A DNA stretch of 64,000 nucleotides from Symbiodinium natans (GCA_905221605.1 CAJNDS010000946.1:811068-875067), one strand, 5' to 3'; shown: positions 1 to 10,027, counted from the first letter of the stretch. A program made the numbers and translations. Notes: generated from the sequence alone by a model not told the origin.

Positions 1-34
1 GTTAGGCGACTCGCTGGGAGCCTAGGTCTCGCAG

Positions 35-106
35 GGCTCGGACTCACTGCTTCCCAGCTCGGAGCGCTGGCCCTTGGCGCGCGCCCCGCGCGAGCTGGCG
101 CGGGAG
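35..106 (+). CDS. exon-like GC-rich island, unassigned
   Basis: An open frame of 24 codons lies between an AG|G acceptor (33-35) and GAG|GTTGCT. The local composition is far more GC-rich than the flanks. No family is recognised. It could be an early SMC1 coiled-coil exon or chance. Confidence 0.25.
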
Positions 107-186
107 GTTGCTTAGTCACAGTTGGGTACCATTTTACATTTCTAAGGGTACTATCCCTAAACCCTAAACCCTAAACCCTAAACTAG

Positions 187-300
187 GTTGGGGCCAACAA
201 CACGGCAGCCACCCAGACCTGGGTCCGCACGGGTGCCATCCCTCGCATCATTGAGATCCCGGAGCCTTGGGGAGCAAGTGAACCCCCAGACTACTATTTG
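187..300 (+). CDS. exon-like island after a telomeric array, unassigned
   Basis: It begins directly after an array ending in CTAG|G. The open frame starts VGANNTAATQTW and runs into the MITE-like inverted repeat at about 285-405, which supplies an in-frame stop at 319. The codons are GC-ending. I do not recognise the protein, and the antisense reading is also open. Confidence 0.25.
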
Positions 301-405
301 CTTAAGAACCCACAAGCATGAAAAATAATAATCCCTCTATTGCCCTTAATAAGGAAGAATATTCTTTGTTGTTTGGGGTTGCTAGCAATTAGTAGGAAAT
401 GGGTT
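285..405. mobile_element. MITE-like inverted repeat (TATTTGCTTAAGAACCC family)
   Basis: The left end carries CTATTTGCTTAAGAACCC and the right end an imperfect reverse complement (GGGTTGCTAGCAATTAGTAG). The same terminal word recurs near 51051-51130, 51640 and 56280. Confidence 0.45.
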
Positions 406-542
406 TAGGGCTCATATACTGCCTTATATAACAGGACTTGTAGTAGCATAGGGTATATGACCCCCAAACCCCAAACCCCAAACCCCAAAAGCCCAAATCC
501 TAAACCCTAAACCCTAAACCCTTGTTTGGTTTTCTAAAGACA

Positions 543-565
543 ACCGAGTGACACTCGGTTTTTTT
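543..565 (+). terminator. perfect 8-bp hairpin followed by T-run
   Basis: ACCGAGTG, a one-base spacer A, then CACTCGGT running into seven T. It looks like a terminator, but nothing upstream identifies a transcript. It also lies just before an AG|G site at 570-572, so the T-run may simply be an intron pyrimidine tract. Confidence 0.25.
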
Positions 566-571
566 CTTAAG

Positions 572-652
572 GAGCTACATCGGCCCCGGCCACGGAGCGA
601 GAGCCCACCGAGGGAGCGCACTGCCGCTGCCGAGCAGCTGGCCGCCGTGGGG
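572..652 (+). CDS. exon-like island, unassigned
   Basis: The open frame after TTTTCTTAAG|GAG encodes a basic, Ala/Glu-rich stretch ending in AAAEQLAAV before a GGGGTGAC donor-like site and a poly-G run. It could be part of the first SMC1 coiled coil. No specific homology is visible. Confidence 0.25.
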
Positions 653-979
653 GTGACTTGGTGGGGGGGGGGGGGGGGTTTAGGGTTTAGGGTTAAGGGT
701 TTCGGGTTTAGGGTTTAGGGTGTGGTAGAGTAGGTAGCCTGTTTAAACGTCTTTTCTGGTGGCATTAAGATATAATCCATCTACAATCCCTACAATGCTT
801 CCTACATAAGCCCCGTAGAGCCCCCCATAAATTGTAGTAGCCTCTATAGGATACTGGACAACTGAGGTGAGCATTGCCAGCAAGGCCTTTGCTGCCACGG
901 CCACGGCCATGAGGGAACGCTCCGCCACGGTAGCGGCCCTGGTGGCCTCCCGGACTTGGAGTTTGGTTTCCTCTGCATA

Positions 980-1148
980 TAGGATTCAGGGTTTAGGGTT
1001 TATAGGGTTTATAGGGTTTATGGGGTTTATAGGGTTTATAGGGTTGTTAGGGTTTATTGGGGGGATTAGGGTTTATCAGGGTTTACAGGGTTTAAAGGGG
1101 GTAGGGTTTTTAGGGTTTATGGGGTTAAAACGGGTTTAGGGTTTAGGT
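980..1148 (+). repeat. degenerate TTTAGGG/TTTATAGGG array
   Basis: Repeats of GGGTTTA with inserted TA or TG units (GGGTTTATA). It reads as a low-complexity Gly/Phe/Ile frame, which I do not treat as coding. Confidence 0.8.
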
Positions 1149-1180
1149 AGGAAGCCCTCGCATGTTCGCTCAGCCGCCTA

Positions 1181-1264
1181 GGATGCCCAATATCCCAAGC
1201 GGTGGGCAGACGACGACGACCTGCCCGCCATCGCCATCCTGCCCGAGTCCCGCCACAAAAGCTT
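1181..1264 (+). CDS. exon-like island, unassigned
   Basis: An AG|G acceptor (CCTAG|GAT) is followed by an open frame beginning DAQYPKRWADDDDLPAIAIL, with mostly G/C third positions. It does not look like an SMC segment, so it may belong to another gene or be an expressed insertion. Confidence 0.3.
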
Positions 1265-1597
1265 CGGGGAAAGTCTATTGTTGTATTTCATTTTTCCATG
1301 TTTTGCTTGCCATGTTGTGGCTCGAAGATAGGTAAAACGAATAGCGACAGAATAAGCCCCAACCGCTTTCCCTAACGGCCCTTGTACCGTTCTAGAATAT
1401 ACTTGGGCCCTGAAGCTGCTCCATAGGAACCCCTTCAAGGCCCAAGTATCTATTATACATCAACATCAACTTAGAGATAGGTCGAGCTGCCACGCGTACC
1501 TTGTGCAAAAAGCACCCGCAAAATCCAGGTGCCAACTCCCAAAGCCCTAAGCCCCAAACCCTAAACCCTTTATAAACCTTAATTACACCATCTAAAC

Positions 1598-1678
1598 CCT
1601 AAGCCATCTAAACCCTAAACCCTAAACCCTAAACCCTAAACCCTAAACCCTAAACCCTAAACCCTAAACCCTAAACCC
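1598..1678 (+). repeat. CCCTAAA telomeric array
   Basis: About ten near-perfect CCCTAAA units end 12 bases before an AG|G acceptor at 1689-1691. Confidence 0.9.
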
Positions 1679-1690
1679 CACCCCTCCCAG

Positions 1691-1708
1691 GAGAAGCTGG
1701 TGGCACAG
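1691..1708 (+). CDS. possible 18-nt micro-exon of the SMC1 first coiled coil
   Basis: CTCCCAG|GAG...CAG|GTGCGC brackets six codons, EKLVAQ. The frame stays open to 1770, so a longer exon is possible. Phase 0 fits the next candidate at 2460. Confidence 0.25.
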
Positions 1709-1770
1709 GTGCGCACAGAACCCATGCCTGAGGAGCCCGAGGCCGCGCCGACGCAGGCCGCGCCTTCGAG

Positions 1771-1885
1771 ATTTAGGGTTTAGGGTTTAGGGTTTAGGGT
1801 TTAGGGTTTAGGGTTTAGGGTTTAGGGGTTTAGGGGTTTAGGGGTTTAGAGTTTAGGGTTCAGGGTTTAGGGTTTAGGGTTTCGG
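1771..1885 (+). repeat. TTTAGGG telomeric array with TTTAGGGG variants
   Basis: Opposite orientation to the array at 1598-1678, so the GC-rich island between them is flanked by inverted telomeric repeats. Confidence 0.9.
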
Positions 1886-2459
1886 GAGGAGAGGGAGGTT
1901 GGGGGGGGGGGAGGGGGATCTTGTCAGAGCATCTCATAGGCACCTGTCTAAGTGTGGCAGTGTGACATCTCACTCTGTGTGCCTGCGTGTCTGCAGTTTG
2001 CTTGTCTATTTGTATTCGTATTTCTGCTTGTTTTCTAGTTGTATTGGGCATTGGGAGGGTGCTTTGTCAGGGCATAGAAGAAGATAGTACTTGCACTTGT
2101 GCCCGAAGCCCTAGCACAGTCCTCAAACCCTCCCTACACCCCTGAAGCAGCGCCAAACCCCAAACCCTAAACCCTAAACCCTAAACCCTAAACCCTAAAA
2201 GTGATTGATGCTTCTGTTGGCATTCGCATGTTTTGTGCACGTTTTGCAGTGTCGATGCGCGGCAGGGTTGAGAACTTCGAATAGAAAGAGCTCTACCCGA
2301 AACCCTAAGCCCTAAACCCTAAATCCTCCCTAAACCCTAAACTCTAAACTCTAAACCCTGAACCCTAAACCCTAAACCCTAAACCCTAAACCTTAAACCC
2401 TAAACCCTAAACCCTAAAGCCTAAACCCTAAAGCCTAAACCCTAACCTCCACTCGAGAG

Positions 2460-2495
2460 GCCCGGCCCACGCTTCAACGGGCGCAGACGACTGAG
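2460..2495 (+). CDS. possible SMC1 first-coiled-coil exon
   Basis: GAGAG|GCC starts an open frame ARPTLQRAQTTE that ends at GAG|GCTCGC (GC donor, phase 0). The frame stays open to the TTTAGGG array at 2541. The charged composition fits a coiled coil but is not diagnostic. Confidence 0.3.
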
Positions 2496-2597
2496 GCTCG
2501 CCGGCGCCGGAGCGGCAACGTCAAAGAGCAGGCGCCCGGGGGTTTAGGGTTTAGGGTTCAGGGTTTAGGGTGTAGGGTTTAGGGTTTAGGGTATATA

Positions 2598-2695
2598 TAT
2601 ATATATATGTATGTAAATGTATAGATGTAGATATTTGCACACACACACATCGTGGCTAGGGTTTAGGGTGTGTGTGTATATATATATATATGTAC
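2598..2695 (+). repeat. AT/GT dinucleotide tracts flanking a telomeric unit
   Basis: (AT)n at 2592-2610, (CA)n at 2639-2650 and (GT)n(AT)n at 2668-2692. Confidence 0.8.
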
Positions 2696-3711
2696 AAGAC
2701 ATGTATAAAAGGGCCAAACCCTCAGGAAGGAGGGAGTCAGTCAGGCTGTTTTCTTTTTGAGATTCCGGGTGGTTCAACTTTCTGATGAATGCTTTTGTAT
2801 AAAATACACGAAGCAGACCGCGGTTTCGCCTTTGGTGTCAAAAGCCTGCGGTGGTCTTTGTCGGCTTCCTCCAATCATGTTCTTCTTTCTCTTATGAACA
2901 AGTTTGGCACCCTAAACCCTAAACCCTAAACCCTAAACCCTAAACCCTAAACCTACACGTATACGAACATGCCATCCGGCCACCGTGTGGTTGAGGGTCT
3001 TATGGGTTGGTACCTGGGAGCGCGAGGTGGGGGGAGGGGGTGGGAAGGCATGGGGTTACCCTGAAGCCCTGGTATTATTCAAAGCCCGACTCCGCCATAG
3101 CCCTAAACCCTTAAACTCCTAAGCCCTTCACCCTTCAACCCTAATCCCTCAGAACCCTAAGACCCTAAACCCTTATAACCCTAAAGCCCTAAACCCCAGA
3201 CCCTCGATTCTTTCCTCGTGGAGGTGGTCCGAAATCGGAGTACTGGCCTTCGGCAGCTTGGGTCATGAGCTTGTCGAGCGCAGGGTCGTCAGCGTTTTCG
3301 GCGTTTAGGGTTTGGGGTCTGGGGTTCAGGGCTCAGTGTTTAGGGTTCAGGGTTTAGGGTTTAGGGAATAGGGTTTGGGGTTCAGGGTTTAGGGTTCAGG
3401 GTTTAGTTGTAGGGTTCAGGGTTTAGGGTGTAGGGTTCAGGGTTTAGAGTTCAGGTCCAGGATTTCGGGTTCAGGGTTTCAGTCCTGGATTGAGGGCTTA
3501 GGGCTTGGAGTTTAGGGCTCCATTTTAAGGTTTGGAGGGCCTGGTTTTGTTTCAGGGCATTCATGGGGATTGTGCTGGGCAACTAAGGAGGAGTTCAGGA
3601 AGTAGACCGTACTCAAGAGGCTTGCAACACGAGGGCGCCACCCCAGTAAGATAAGAGAGCCGGAGATCTGAGCACAACCAAACGCAGAGGGGGAGAGGAA
3701 GAGAAGGTGTG

Positions 3712-3718
3712 AGGGAGG

Positions 3719-3766
<48 letters not shown>

Positions 3767-3785
3767 CAGACAGACAGAGAAAGTG
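3712..3785 (+). repeat. (GA)n microsatellite
   Basis: Purine dinucleotide run GAGAGA with CAGA units at its right end. Long Ser/Leu frames on the complement are artefacts of it. Confidence 0.85.
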
Positions 3786-4075
3786 AAGTCATTGAAGACC
3801 CAAGCGGAGCGCGTATCATTTGCTATTTCAGTGGTCATTCGTTTTGAAGGTGCTTCGGGTAGATGTCAGGCTTCAAAGCCCTCTGGAAAATATCCTACGG
3901 CCCTCATTGAGAACCTACGATTTGCATACGAACCACTCAAAGAAACACAAATAGTCTTGGTTATCAGTGGAATACGATTCTCCCTCTTTGTTAAACGTGG
4001 AAGTGCGTCTTCCGCACCTCTTCGCGGGTCTAGGGCTCGGGTGTAATTATCCCGAAGACTCACTCTTCCAAACCC

Positions 4076-4142
4076 TAAACCCTAAACCCTAAACCCTAAA
4101 CCCTAAACCCTAAACCCTAAACCCTAAACCCTAAACCCTAGA
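4076..4142 (+). repeat. CCCTAAA telomeric array
   Basis: About nine consecutive CCCTAAA units. Two further arrays of the same orientation follow at 4302-4346 and 4495-4640. Confidence 0.9.
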
Positions 4143-4379
4143 CCCTTAAACATGAACCCACAGTTCAGGGCTTAGGGTTACATTTCCGGATTCGGATCTT
4201 GCGATTGTGCAGCTTCGGCTTGCTGCGATGATCTGCGATGCAACAGTAAGATGCAACATAGCACGCAATGTAGGAAGCTTGAGTATAAGGAAACATGTGC
4301 CCCTAAACCCTAAACCCTAAACCCTAAACCCTAAACCCTAAACCTTTCAACAGCGAAGAGAGCCTCAGTTCCCAGGGCC

Positions 4380-4472
4380 ATGCCGCAGAACTTCGGCAGC
4401 CTGGAGCTGATGTTGTCCGGCGGCGGGGCGCTGAAGCAGAAGCCCAAAGCGAAAGCGCAGGGCAAGAGATAG
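4380..4472 (+). CDS. exon-like island with stop, unassigned
   Basis: An open frame with mostly G/C third positions (MPQNFGSLELML early, lysine-rich end AKAQGKR) is closed by TAG at 4470-4472. It lies between two CCCTAAA arrays. A second frame starting at CCCAG|GGC (4374) is also open and Glu/Ala-rich, so the reading frame is uncertain. Confidence 0.3.
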   Translation: MPQNFGSLELMLSGGGALKQKPKAKAQGKR

Positions 4473-4494
4473 GGGTCTGAGAGGGTTCTAGAGT

Positions 4495-4640
4495 CCCTAA
4501 ACCCTAAACCCTAAACCCTAAACCCTAAACCCTAAACCCTAAAGCCTAAACCCTAAACCCTAAACCCTAAACCCTAAACCCTAAACCCTAAACCCTAAAC
4601 CCTAAACCCTAGCCCTAAACCCTAAACCCTAAACCCTAAG
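4495..4640 (+). repeat. CCCTAAA telomeric array, about 20 units
   Basis: Long near-perfect array with a few CCCTAAAG variants. Confidence 0.9.
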
Positions 4641-4709
4641 CCCAAAGAAGAGCTCGGACAGTCGGTTTACGGCGGGGAGTTATGCTGGAACATGCTACGT
4701 TTAGGGCTT

Positions 4710-4854
4710 TACTTGGAGGTTCATGGTACTTATAAACAAGTTAGAACTGTACTTTATAACCCACTTATAGGCCCCTTAAGTGCCCTAATATGGTTATAAG
4801 CACAGTTAGAAGTACAGTTATAAGTGGTTGATTAGTACCATGAACCTCCAAGTA
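4710..4854. mobile_element. MITE, TACTTGGAGGTTC family, copy 1
   Basis: TACTTGGAGGTTCATGGTAC at the left end and its reverse complement at 4835-4854. The interior is itself nearly palindromic (GTACAGTTATAAGTGG). No coding capacity. Other copies: 20686, 41222, 56136. Confidence 0.8.
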
Positions 4855-4963
4855 GGGTGCTTAGGGAAGCTTCCTGCAGCAGCGAGTGCTGCAGCCACGA
4901 TGCCAAAGGCCTGCATCTGAGACTCCGCCGTAGTCTCAGCATCCCTAAACTCCCTAAACCCTG

Positions 4964-5068
4964 GTTTAGGGTTTAGGGTTTAGGGTTTAGGGTTTAGGGT
5001 TTAGGGTTTAGGGTTTAGGGTTTAGGGTTAGGGTTTAGGGTTTAGGGTTTAGGGTTTCGGGTTTAGGG
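4964..5068 (+). repeat. TTTAGGG telomeric array
   Basis: About fourteen consecutive units following a short CCCTAAA stretch, so a head-to-head junction lies near 4963. Confidence 0.9.
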
Positions 5069-5934
5069 CCCTATAAACCCTATGAACCCTGCCTGACAGC
5101 TTCTGAGCCCCTCACCCTACGCGCCAGGGAACATAGACTGTAGTTTGCCAGGCTAGGTTTTTGCCGATGGGGATTCGGGGTTGGTGGGTCGGAGATCCTT
5201 TTGAGGGACCTGTTACGTTTGTATGGAGCCCTGATGATTTGGGGACCCTGACAGACACGAACCCCCTCAAACTAAGTAAAGTGTTGCTTTGTGGTTCGAG
5301 ATTCTAAGCACCTCCGGAAAACCCCTGAACTAAACCCTAAACCCCGAACCCCTGAACCGAAACTGCTAAGCTCTCACTCCTGCAAATAATCGCCAGGGCT
5401 TTGGTCTGAATTGACAGATTTGCCGTGTCACCCCCCGCGGCAAGCAAAGTCCTGCCATCTCGGGGCGCGAGACCACCCCCCCCAGCGCAGAGACAGCGCC
5501 GGAGCTGCAAGAAACCCCCAAACCTAAACCCTAAACCCTAAACCCCCAAACCGGCCCAAACCCTAAAACCCAAGCCCTGAACACCGGACCCGAAACAGCC
5601 CGAACCCTGAACGCAGCTCAGCTGCCCCAACCCTTTAGAACCTTCAAGCCCTAAGCAGCTCGAATCCCCGAAGAAACTCCCAAAGTCTCCTTAACCCACC
5701 AGCGGGCCTGTTCTGACGTTTGGGGTTTAGGGTTTAGGGTTTAGGGTTTAATTTAAGCCTGAACCCACTGTACCAAGCCTAAAAACCTAAACCCCAACCT
5801 ACACCCTAAACCCAGTCACGAACATATGGGGCTTTGCGAAAATAGGGGTACCCCTAATGTGGACCCCCCAACTCGTAGAATCCCCTTAAAACGAAGGGAC
5901 CCCAATAAGGTACACCCGAATCTCGGAATCCAAC

Positions 5935-6027
5935 CCTAAACCCTAAACCCTAAACCCTACACCCTAAACCCTAAACCCTAAACCCTAAACCCTAAACCTT
6001 AAACCCTAAACCCTAAACCCTAAACCG
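5935..6027 (+). repeat. CCCTAAA telomeric array
   Basis: About thirteen units. The array ends 14 bases before an AG|G acceptor at 6040-6042. Confidence 0.9.
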
Positions 6028-6041
6028 CAGCCTGTCCCGAG

Positions 6042-6108
6042 GCCTCAGCTCCGGCAGCTCACCGCCACGCACGCGGCCCACGCCAAGGAGCAGAAGCGCC
6101 GCCCCCAG
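6042..6108 (+). CDS. SMC1: probable SMC1 first-coiled-coil exon
   Basis: CCCGAG|G starts PQLRQLTATHAAHAKEQKRR, resembling the KRPQ-I-K segment conserved in the ascending coiled coil of SMC1. It ends at AAG|GAGCAG (6087, GA donor) or CAG|GGTGCG (6108). It is flanked left by CCCTAAA and right by TTTAGGG arrays. Confidence 0.4.
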
Positions 6109-6149
6109 GGTGCGAGAGAGCGGAGTTGGGGCTAAACTTTTAAATTACC

Positions 6150-6220
6150 GGGTTTAGGGTTTAGGGTTTAGGGTTTAGGGTTTAGGGTTTAGGGTTTAGG
6201 GTTTAGGGTTTAGGGTTTAG
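6150..6220 (+). repeat. TTTAGGG telomeric array
   Basis: Ten consecutive units. With the array at 5935-6027 it forms an inverted pair around the island at 6042-6108. Confidence 0.9.
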
Positions 6221-7212
6221 GCCTCAACTACCGGGTTTTAAGGTGTTTCATTTGTTTTAGGGTTAAGGGTTACGTAAACATTTGAAGAGAAGGGGTGTCA
6301 AGGTTTTCTTAAGGTTTACGGATTCGGGTTTAGGGTCTAGGGTTTTGATGGGGGCTTATGATTCATAGTTTTTTTTTGGGGGGGGGTTTAAAGGGCCCAC
6401 ATGGTCTATAAGGCTTGCGGGCTTCAGGGGAGGCTGTAGGAGGCCAATAGGGTGCAGGGTTTAGGGTGGTTCTTAGGGTAGTCACATAGTCCCTGAACAT
6501 GGTCCCCTACCTTCTTTAAAGGATTCTGAAGTATGGGCCCTTGGGTTGCATGGGGTATATAGGGGGTGCATAAGGGGTCCCAACTCAAGGGCTCATACTA
6601 AGAGACCATGTAACCAAGCCCTGCACACTTTGCATGGTTGGGGAGCCATGGAGGCTTCTCTGGGCTTGGGGTCTCCGCACTTTGGGATGAAGGCTTTTGC
6701 CGCAGGCAAGTGCGGTTTAGGGCTTTAGTAGGGCTTAGGGCTTTAGAGTAATAGATTTTGGGGTTTAGGGCATAGGGCTTGCGTTTGGCACTAGGAAGGA
6801 GTCAGTGTGCTCTGCGTCTGCCTGGTCATCTGGGGCCCAGAGCAGGCCCTTATTCGGGAACCCTTTGTATTCCTACGTTACGCTTTGGTCTAGTAATTTA
6901 TGATATGTCAAGAAGAGATCAAGAGGTTTTGTGTCAGGGTTGAGCAGGAGACATCCTGAAAAGTGTTGGACATCGCCTTTAACACAACACGCAAGTTATC
7001 CTCTACCGGGCTTGCCTGGTACTAGACTTCGGCTGGGATAGGGTGCCAAAGAAATGTTTGAATACTCAACATGAATGCTAAGGCCTTTCACCACGGCCTC
7101 TGGAAGGCATGAGCTCCAACTCCTAAGCCCTATGACCCTAGCCCTAAACCCTAAACCCCAAACCCTAAACCCTAAACCCTAAAACGCCCTGTCATGCCCT
7201 GAAGCGCCCCAG

Positions 7213-7249
7213 GAAGCTGGTGAAGCAGGTCGAGGACATCGGCCCTGAG
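7213..7249 (+). CDS. possible SMC1 coiled-coil exon
   Basis: CCCCAG|G opens KLVKQVEDIGPE, typical coiled-coil composition, followed by GAG|AATC. A CCCTAAA array precedes it and a MITE follows. Confidence 0.3.
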
Positions 7250-7300
7250 AATCAAGCCCCGTCTTCAAAGCGACTAAGTAGTTTAGGATCCTACTGAACC

Positions 7301-7408
7301 CTAAGGGTCCATGTACCTTATTATCACATATATTTGGGCCCCAAAATCCTCATATAGGTAGTACTTTGAAGCCCGTTTTATTGCCCATTTAGGTACATGG
7401 ACCCTTAT
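7301..7408. mobile_element. MITE with TAAGGGTCCATGTACC terminal inverted repeats
   Basis: CTAAGGGTCCATGTACCTTA at the left and TAGGTACATGGACCCTTA at the right are reverse complements, about 107 bp apart. Only one copy was seen in the window. Confidence 0.65.
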
Positions 7409-7496
7409 GGGAACCCCATCAATGAAGCAAGGGTGCCTTGTACATTCCTTTGGCAGGGCCTGTAGGCTCGTAGCGAACCTAGTCAAACCGCAGTTT

Positions 7497-7549
7497 AGGG
7501 TTTAGGGTTTAGGGTTTAGGGTTTAGGGTTTAGGGTTTAGGGTTTAGGG
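7497..7549 (+). repeat. TTTAGGG telomeric array
   Basis: Seven to eight consecutive units. Confidence 0.9.
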
Positions 7550-7842
7550 TTCGACAAGCCCTAAGCCTCATATCCCTGAGTCCAACCTCTTGTGTTGCTC
7601 ATGCCAGACTTCAGGGAACCGGGGTTAGGCTTAGCTGCTTTGGGGCTCCGGAGTTTAGGATTTTTGGGGGGGGTTGATGGCTCAGAGACACGCAAGTCAA
7701 GGTGCTCAAGGGTTTACAGGGTTTAGGTTTTAGGGTTTAGGAGGCCCTGTCCTTCTGGCCAGCCTGTGATAGTGTGGCGTACAGGCGAGCATTCGAGACA
7801 ACTTGATGGTGCTTCGTTTGTCTTCTGTGTGTGTGTGTGTGT

Positions 7843-7859
7843 GCCCTTTTTGGCTCAAG
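7843..7859 (+). other. relict dinoflagellate spliced leader
   Basis: GCCCTTTTTGGCTCAAG matches the 3' part of the dinoflagellate spliced leader (...GCCATTTTGGCTCAAG) apart from one substitution and one extra T. It lies 154 bases upstream of an intronless reading frame, with about 37 bases of putative 5' UTR between it and a MITE. This is the signature of an mRNA copied back into the genome after trans-splicing. Confidence 0.65.
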
Positions 7860-7896
7860 GTCAATGCTGCGGACTTGCCGTGTACCTGCTGAACAC

Positions 7897-8005
7897 CCCA
7901 AAGAGCCCAATATTGCTTAATTAAGGAATATACCCTAAATCATATTAAGGATCCCTATATGATTTAAGGAATATTCCTTAATTAAGCAATATTGGGCTCT
8001 TTGGG
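7897..8005. mobile_element. near-perfect palindromic MITE, AAAGAGCCCAATATTGC family
   Basis: A 109-bp unit whose halves are almost perfect reverse complements, from CCCAAAGAGCCCAATATTGC to its mirror at 7986-8005, with a centre near 7950. It separates the spliced-leader relict from the start codon of the retrogene. A longer relative lies at 49811-49995. Confidence 0.85.
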
Positions 8006-8012
8006 ACTGCCG

Positions 8013-8648
8013 ATGTCATTACCCGACCTGGCTGTGGTGCTGCTGTTGGACTTCGCACCGCTGCCGTCCCTTGTTGCGGCACTGGCCCGGACCAGCCGCG
8101 TTGCCGCGGCAGCAGCACTGGCTGCCAAAGAGGTGCTTCAGGAGCGATTCCGCCGCGAAGATGAAACCACATCTCAACGAGTCGCTGACTTGTATGTTTG
8201 CGTGAGGGTCCAGCGGCTGCCGAACGGTGCGCTGCATGGGGTGGAGCGCTCCACCTGCGTCCCGTATCGAGTAGGAGGACCTTGCAGTCCCTCCTTCTAC
8301 GCGGAGCGCGTGTGGAAGGAGGGGAGGTTGGTGAAGGACGCAGTCTGGGAAACCAACAGCTGGAAGCGGAATTCACAGCAGATCCACGAGCTCTGCTTGA
8401 GCCGAGAGTACGACCTCGAGCCGCCCTCACCTCTGCCGCTGCACCACCCGCTGCTGCAAGACCGACCAGGCCTTGGGACGTACGGAATGCCCTGTCTTGA
8501 GCGTGAATGGAGTGACCAGGGGGTGCTTTGCAGGTTGTTACTCTTTGAAGAGGACGAGGAAGAAGTCAGCTCCTTGATGGCACGAACTGGGTGGGACATG
8601 CAAGATACGGACTCGTTGTTCGCGGCCGTTGACCAGCTGATGTATTAA
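8013..8648 (+). CDS. F-box-like protein, intronless retrogene
   Basis: 211 codons from ATG 8013 to TAA 8648. The N-terminus (residues 3-40, SLPDLAVVLLLDFAPLPSLV then ALARTSRVAAAAALAAKEVL) has the Leu-Pro and hydrophobic spacing of an F-box, the motif that docks substrate receptors to SCF ubiquitin ligases. The rest is unassigned, with an acidic run EEDEEEV near residue 188. There are no internal stops and no introns, unlike the surrounding gene. A spliced-leader relict lies upstream, interrupted by a palindromic MITE that ends seven bases before the ATG. It sits on the sense strand inside an SMC1 intron. An upstream in-frame TTG within the MITE is unlikely as a start. It may still be functional or be a young pseudogene. 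Confidence 0.6.
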   Translation: MSLPDLAVVLLLDFAPLPSLVAALARTSRVAAAAALAAKEVLQERFRREDETTSQRVADLYVCVRVQRLPNGALHGVERSTCVPYRVGGPCSPSFYAERVWKEGRLVKDAVWETNSWKRNSQQIHELCLSREYDLEPPSPLPLHHPLLQDRPGLGTYGMPCLEREWSDQGVLCRLLLFEEDEEEVSSLMARTGWDMQDTDSLFAAVDQLMY

Positions 8649-9464
8649 CCAGCCTGCGCCCACGTGAGCTGTCTGCATGGAGCCTGACGTCATTAAGGTC
8701 GCTGTACAGGTTCTTCATTGCCAGAAAGCAGTTTTGTACAGGCATCCGGGTGGCTTCGGATAATGATTGGGGTTTCCCGTGCCCGCAGGTTTCCTGCAAT
8801 AAAGATTCGTCTTGTTTTCGGGGGTAGACAAAGGGGAACCCGCCCCCCACCCCCCCTTTGGGAATGCCCATGTAGTAACCGTATAATATATAAGGAATTG
8901 ATTCTACAGCATCGATGGCCCCCAACCCTGTTAAACCGTATAAGGCCCGACGCCTGAAACCATGCAGAGACTCCGCGCAGGACCTGGCTGCCCGCTTAAA
9001 CCGAGGCGCCTCCGCGGGTTTTAATTCCAGATCATTACAACTCTTGCTTGCGTGGGTTTACCCTTTCCACCCATACCCCCCAAACCTTCTTGAAGCTTTT
9101 TGGATGGGATGCTGGGGAAGGACTTGAGATGTTTCTTGTTCTCGGAATAAACCCTAAACCCGAAACCCTAAACCCTAAACCCTAAATGGTGAAAGTTGAG
9201 CCACCGGTAAATCCACCGGTTTACGGTCGAAGGGGTGGTGACTTCCGAGCTGCAGCTCCTAGAACCCCCGAAACGGGCCCTTAATCTTATTCGCCTCTCA
9301 AACCCCTCTTAACATATACATATACATATATATTATTTACATGCACCTTATGTAGTCCTCATAACTATACCTAAGTAGCCCCATACATTACCCCTTAAGG
9401 TCCTTTGCAAGAGTCCCTCCTGTAGTCCCTTGAAGGGTTTCAGGGGCTGAGAGTTGGGCGCTAG

Positions 9465-9533
9465 GGTTTAGGGTTTAGGATTTTGGGTTTAGGGTTTAGG
9501 GTTTAGGGTTTAGGGTATAGGGTATAGGGTTCA
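9465..9533 (+). repeat. TTTAGGG array with TATAGGG and TTCAGGG variants
   Basis: Short decayed array. The interval 8650-9960 otherwise holds a possible 3' UTR, short CCCTAAA stretches and no convincing gene. Confidence 0.8.
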
Positions 9534-9988
9534 GGGTACATCCCTGAAGCTCGAGGGCCTGCGGGGCTTGGGGTTCGAAGGGTTTCGGCGAGACGTTCCA
9601 GCTATGTTGCTCATGCCTACCTCAGCCTGCAAGACACCAGAACCCCAAATTCGGGTTTTGGGGCCCTGTTCAAAAAGGACTAAGCCCTAAACCCTAAACA
9701 CAAAACCCAAAACCCCAAACCCCAAACCCTAAACCCTAAACCCCGATTCTCCACAAGGATCCTGAAATGCAGAACCACTTCCTTGAGTCTTTTTTGATTT
9801 TCTCAGGCTCTTGGGGCCTTGCGCTAGGACCCAGAGAGGCCCCTCACTCACTTTTTTAAGGTGTAGGCTCCCTATGAAGCCCCTCTTCACAAAAAGGGCT
9901 AGGCTACTCTGGTTTCAGCTTGGGGCTTATGTGGTTTGGGCTTTCGGGCCGTGGCATGTGGATCTACGGGGATGCCGTCACGTATAAG

Positions 9989-10027
9989 GTGGCGGAGCAG
10001 AAGACATGTCGAGGAAGCATGCCCTTT
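9989..10027 (+). CDS. SMC1: SMC1 hinge exon (VAEQK...GSMPF)
   Basis: TATAAG|GTG starts VAEQKTCRGSMPF, which matches the SMC hinge stretch that usually reads YLKEQ(R/K)...(G)SMTF-PLD. It ends at TTT|GCTAGC (GC donor); the frame stays open to TGA 10043. The bases before the acceptor (MWIYGDAVTYK) also read like hinge, so the exon may start earlier. The hinge mediates SMC1-SMC3 dimerisation. Confidence 0.5.

Noticed and set aside
543-565. Bacterial rho-independent terminator indicating contamination
   Set aside because: Surrounding sequence is the same telomeric-array DNA as the rest, and no bacterial gene is nearby.
743-985. Minus-strand exon ETKLQVREATRAATVAERSL
   Set aside because: Protein-like, but it lacks convincing splice sites and opposes the + strand gene. 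Part of it overlaps a MITE-like AT-rich stretch, so I left it out.
980-1138. Gly/Phe/Ile repeat protein
   Set aside because: It is a translation of a degenerate TTTATAGGG array.
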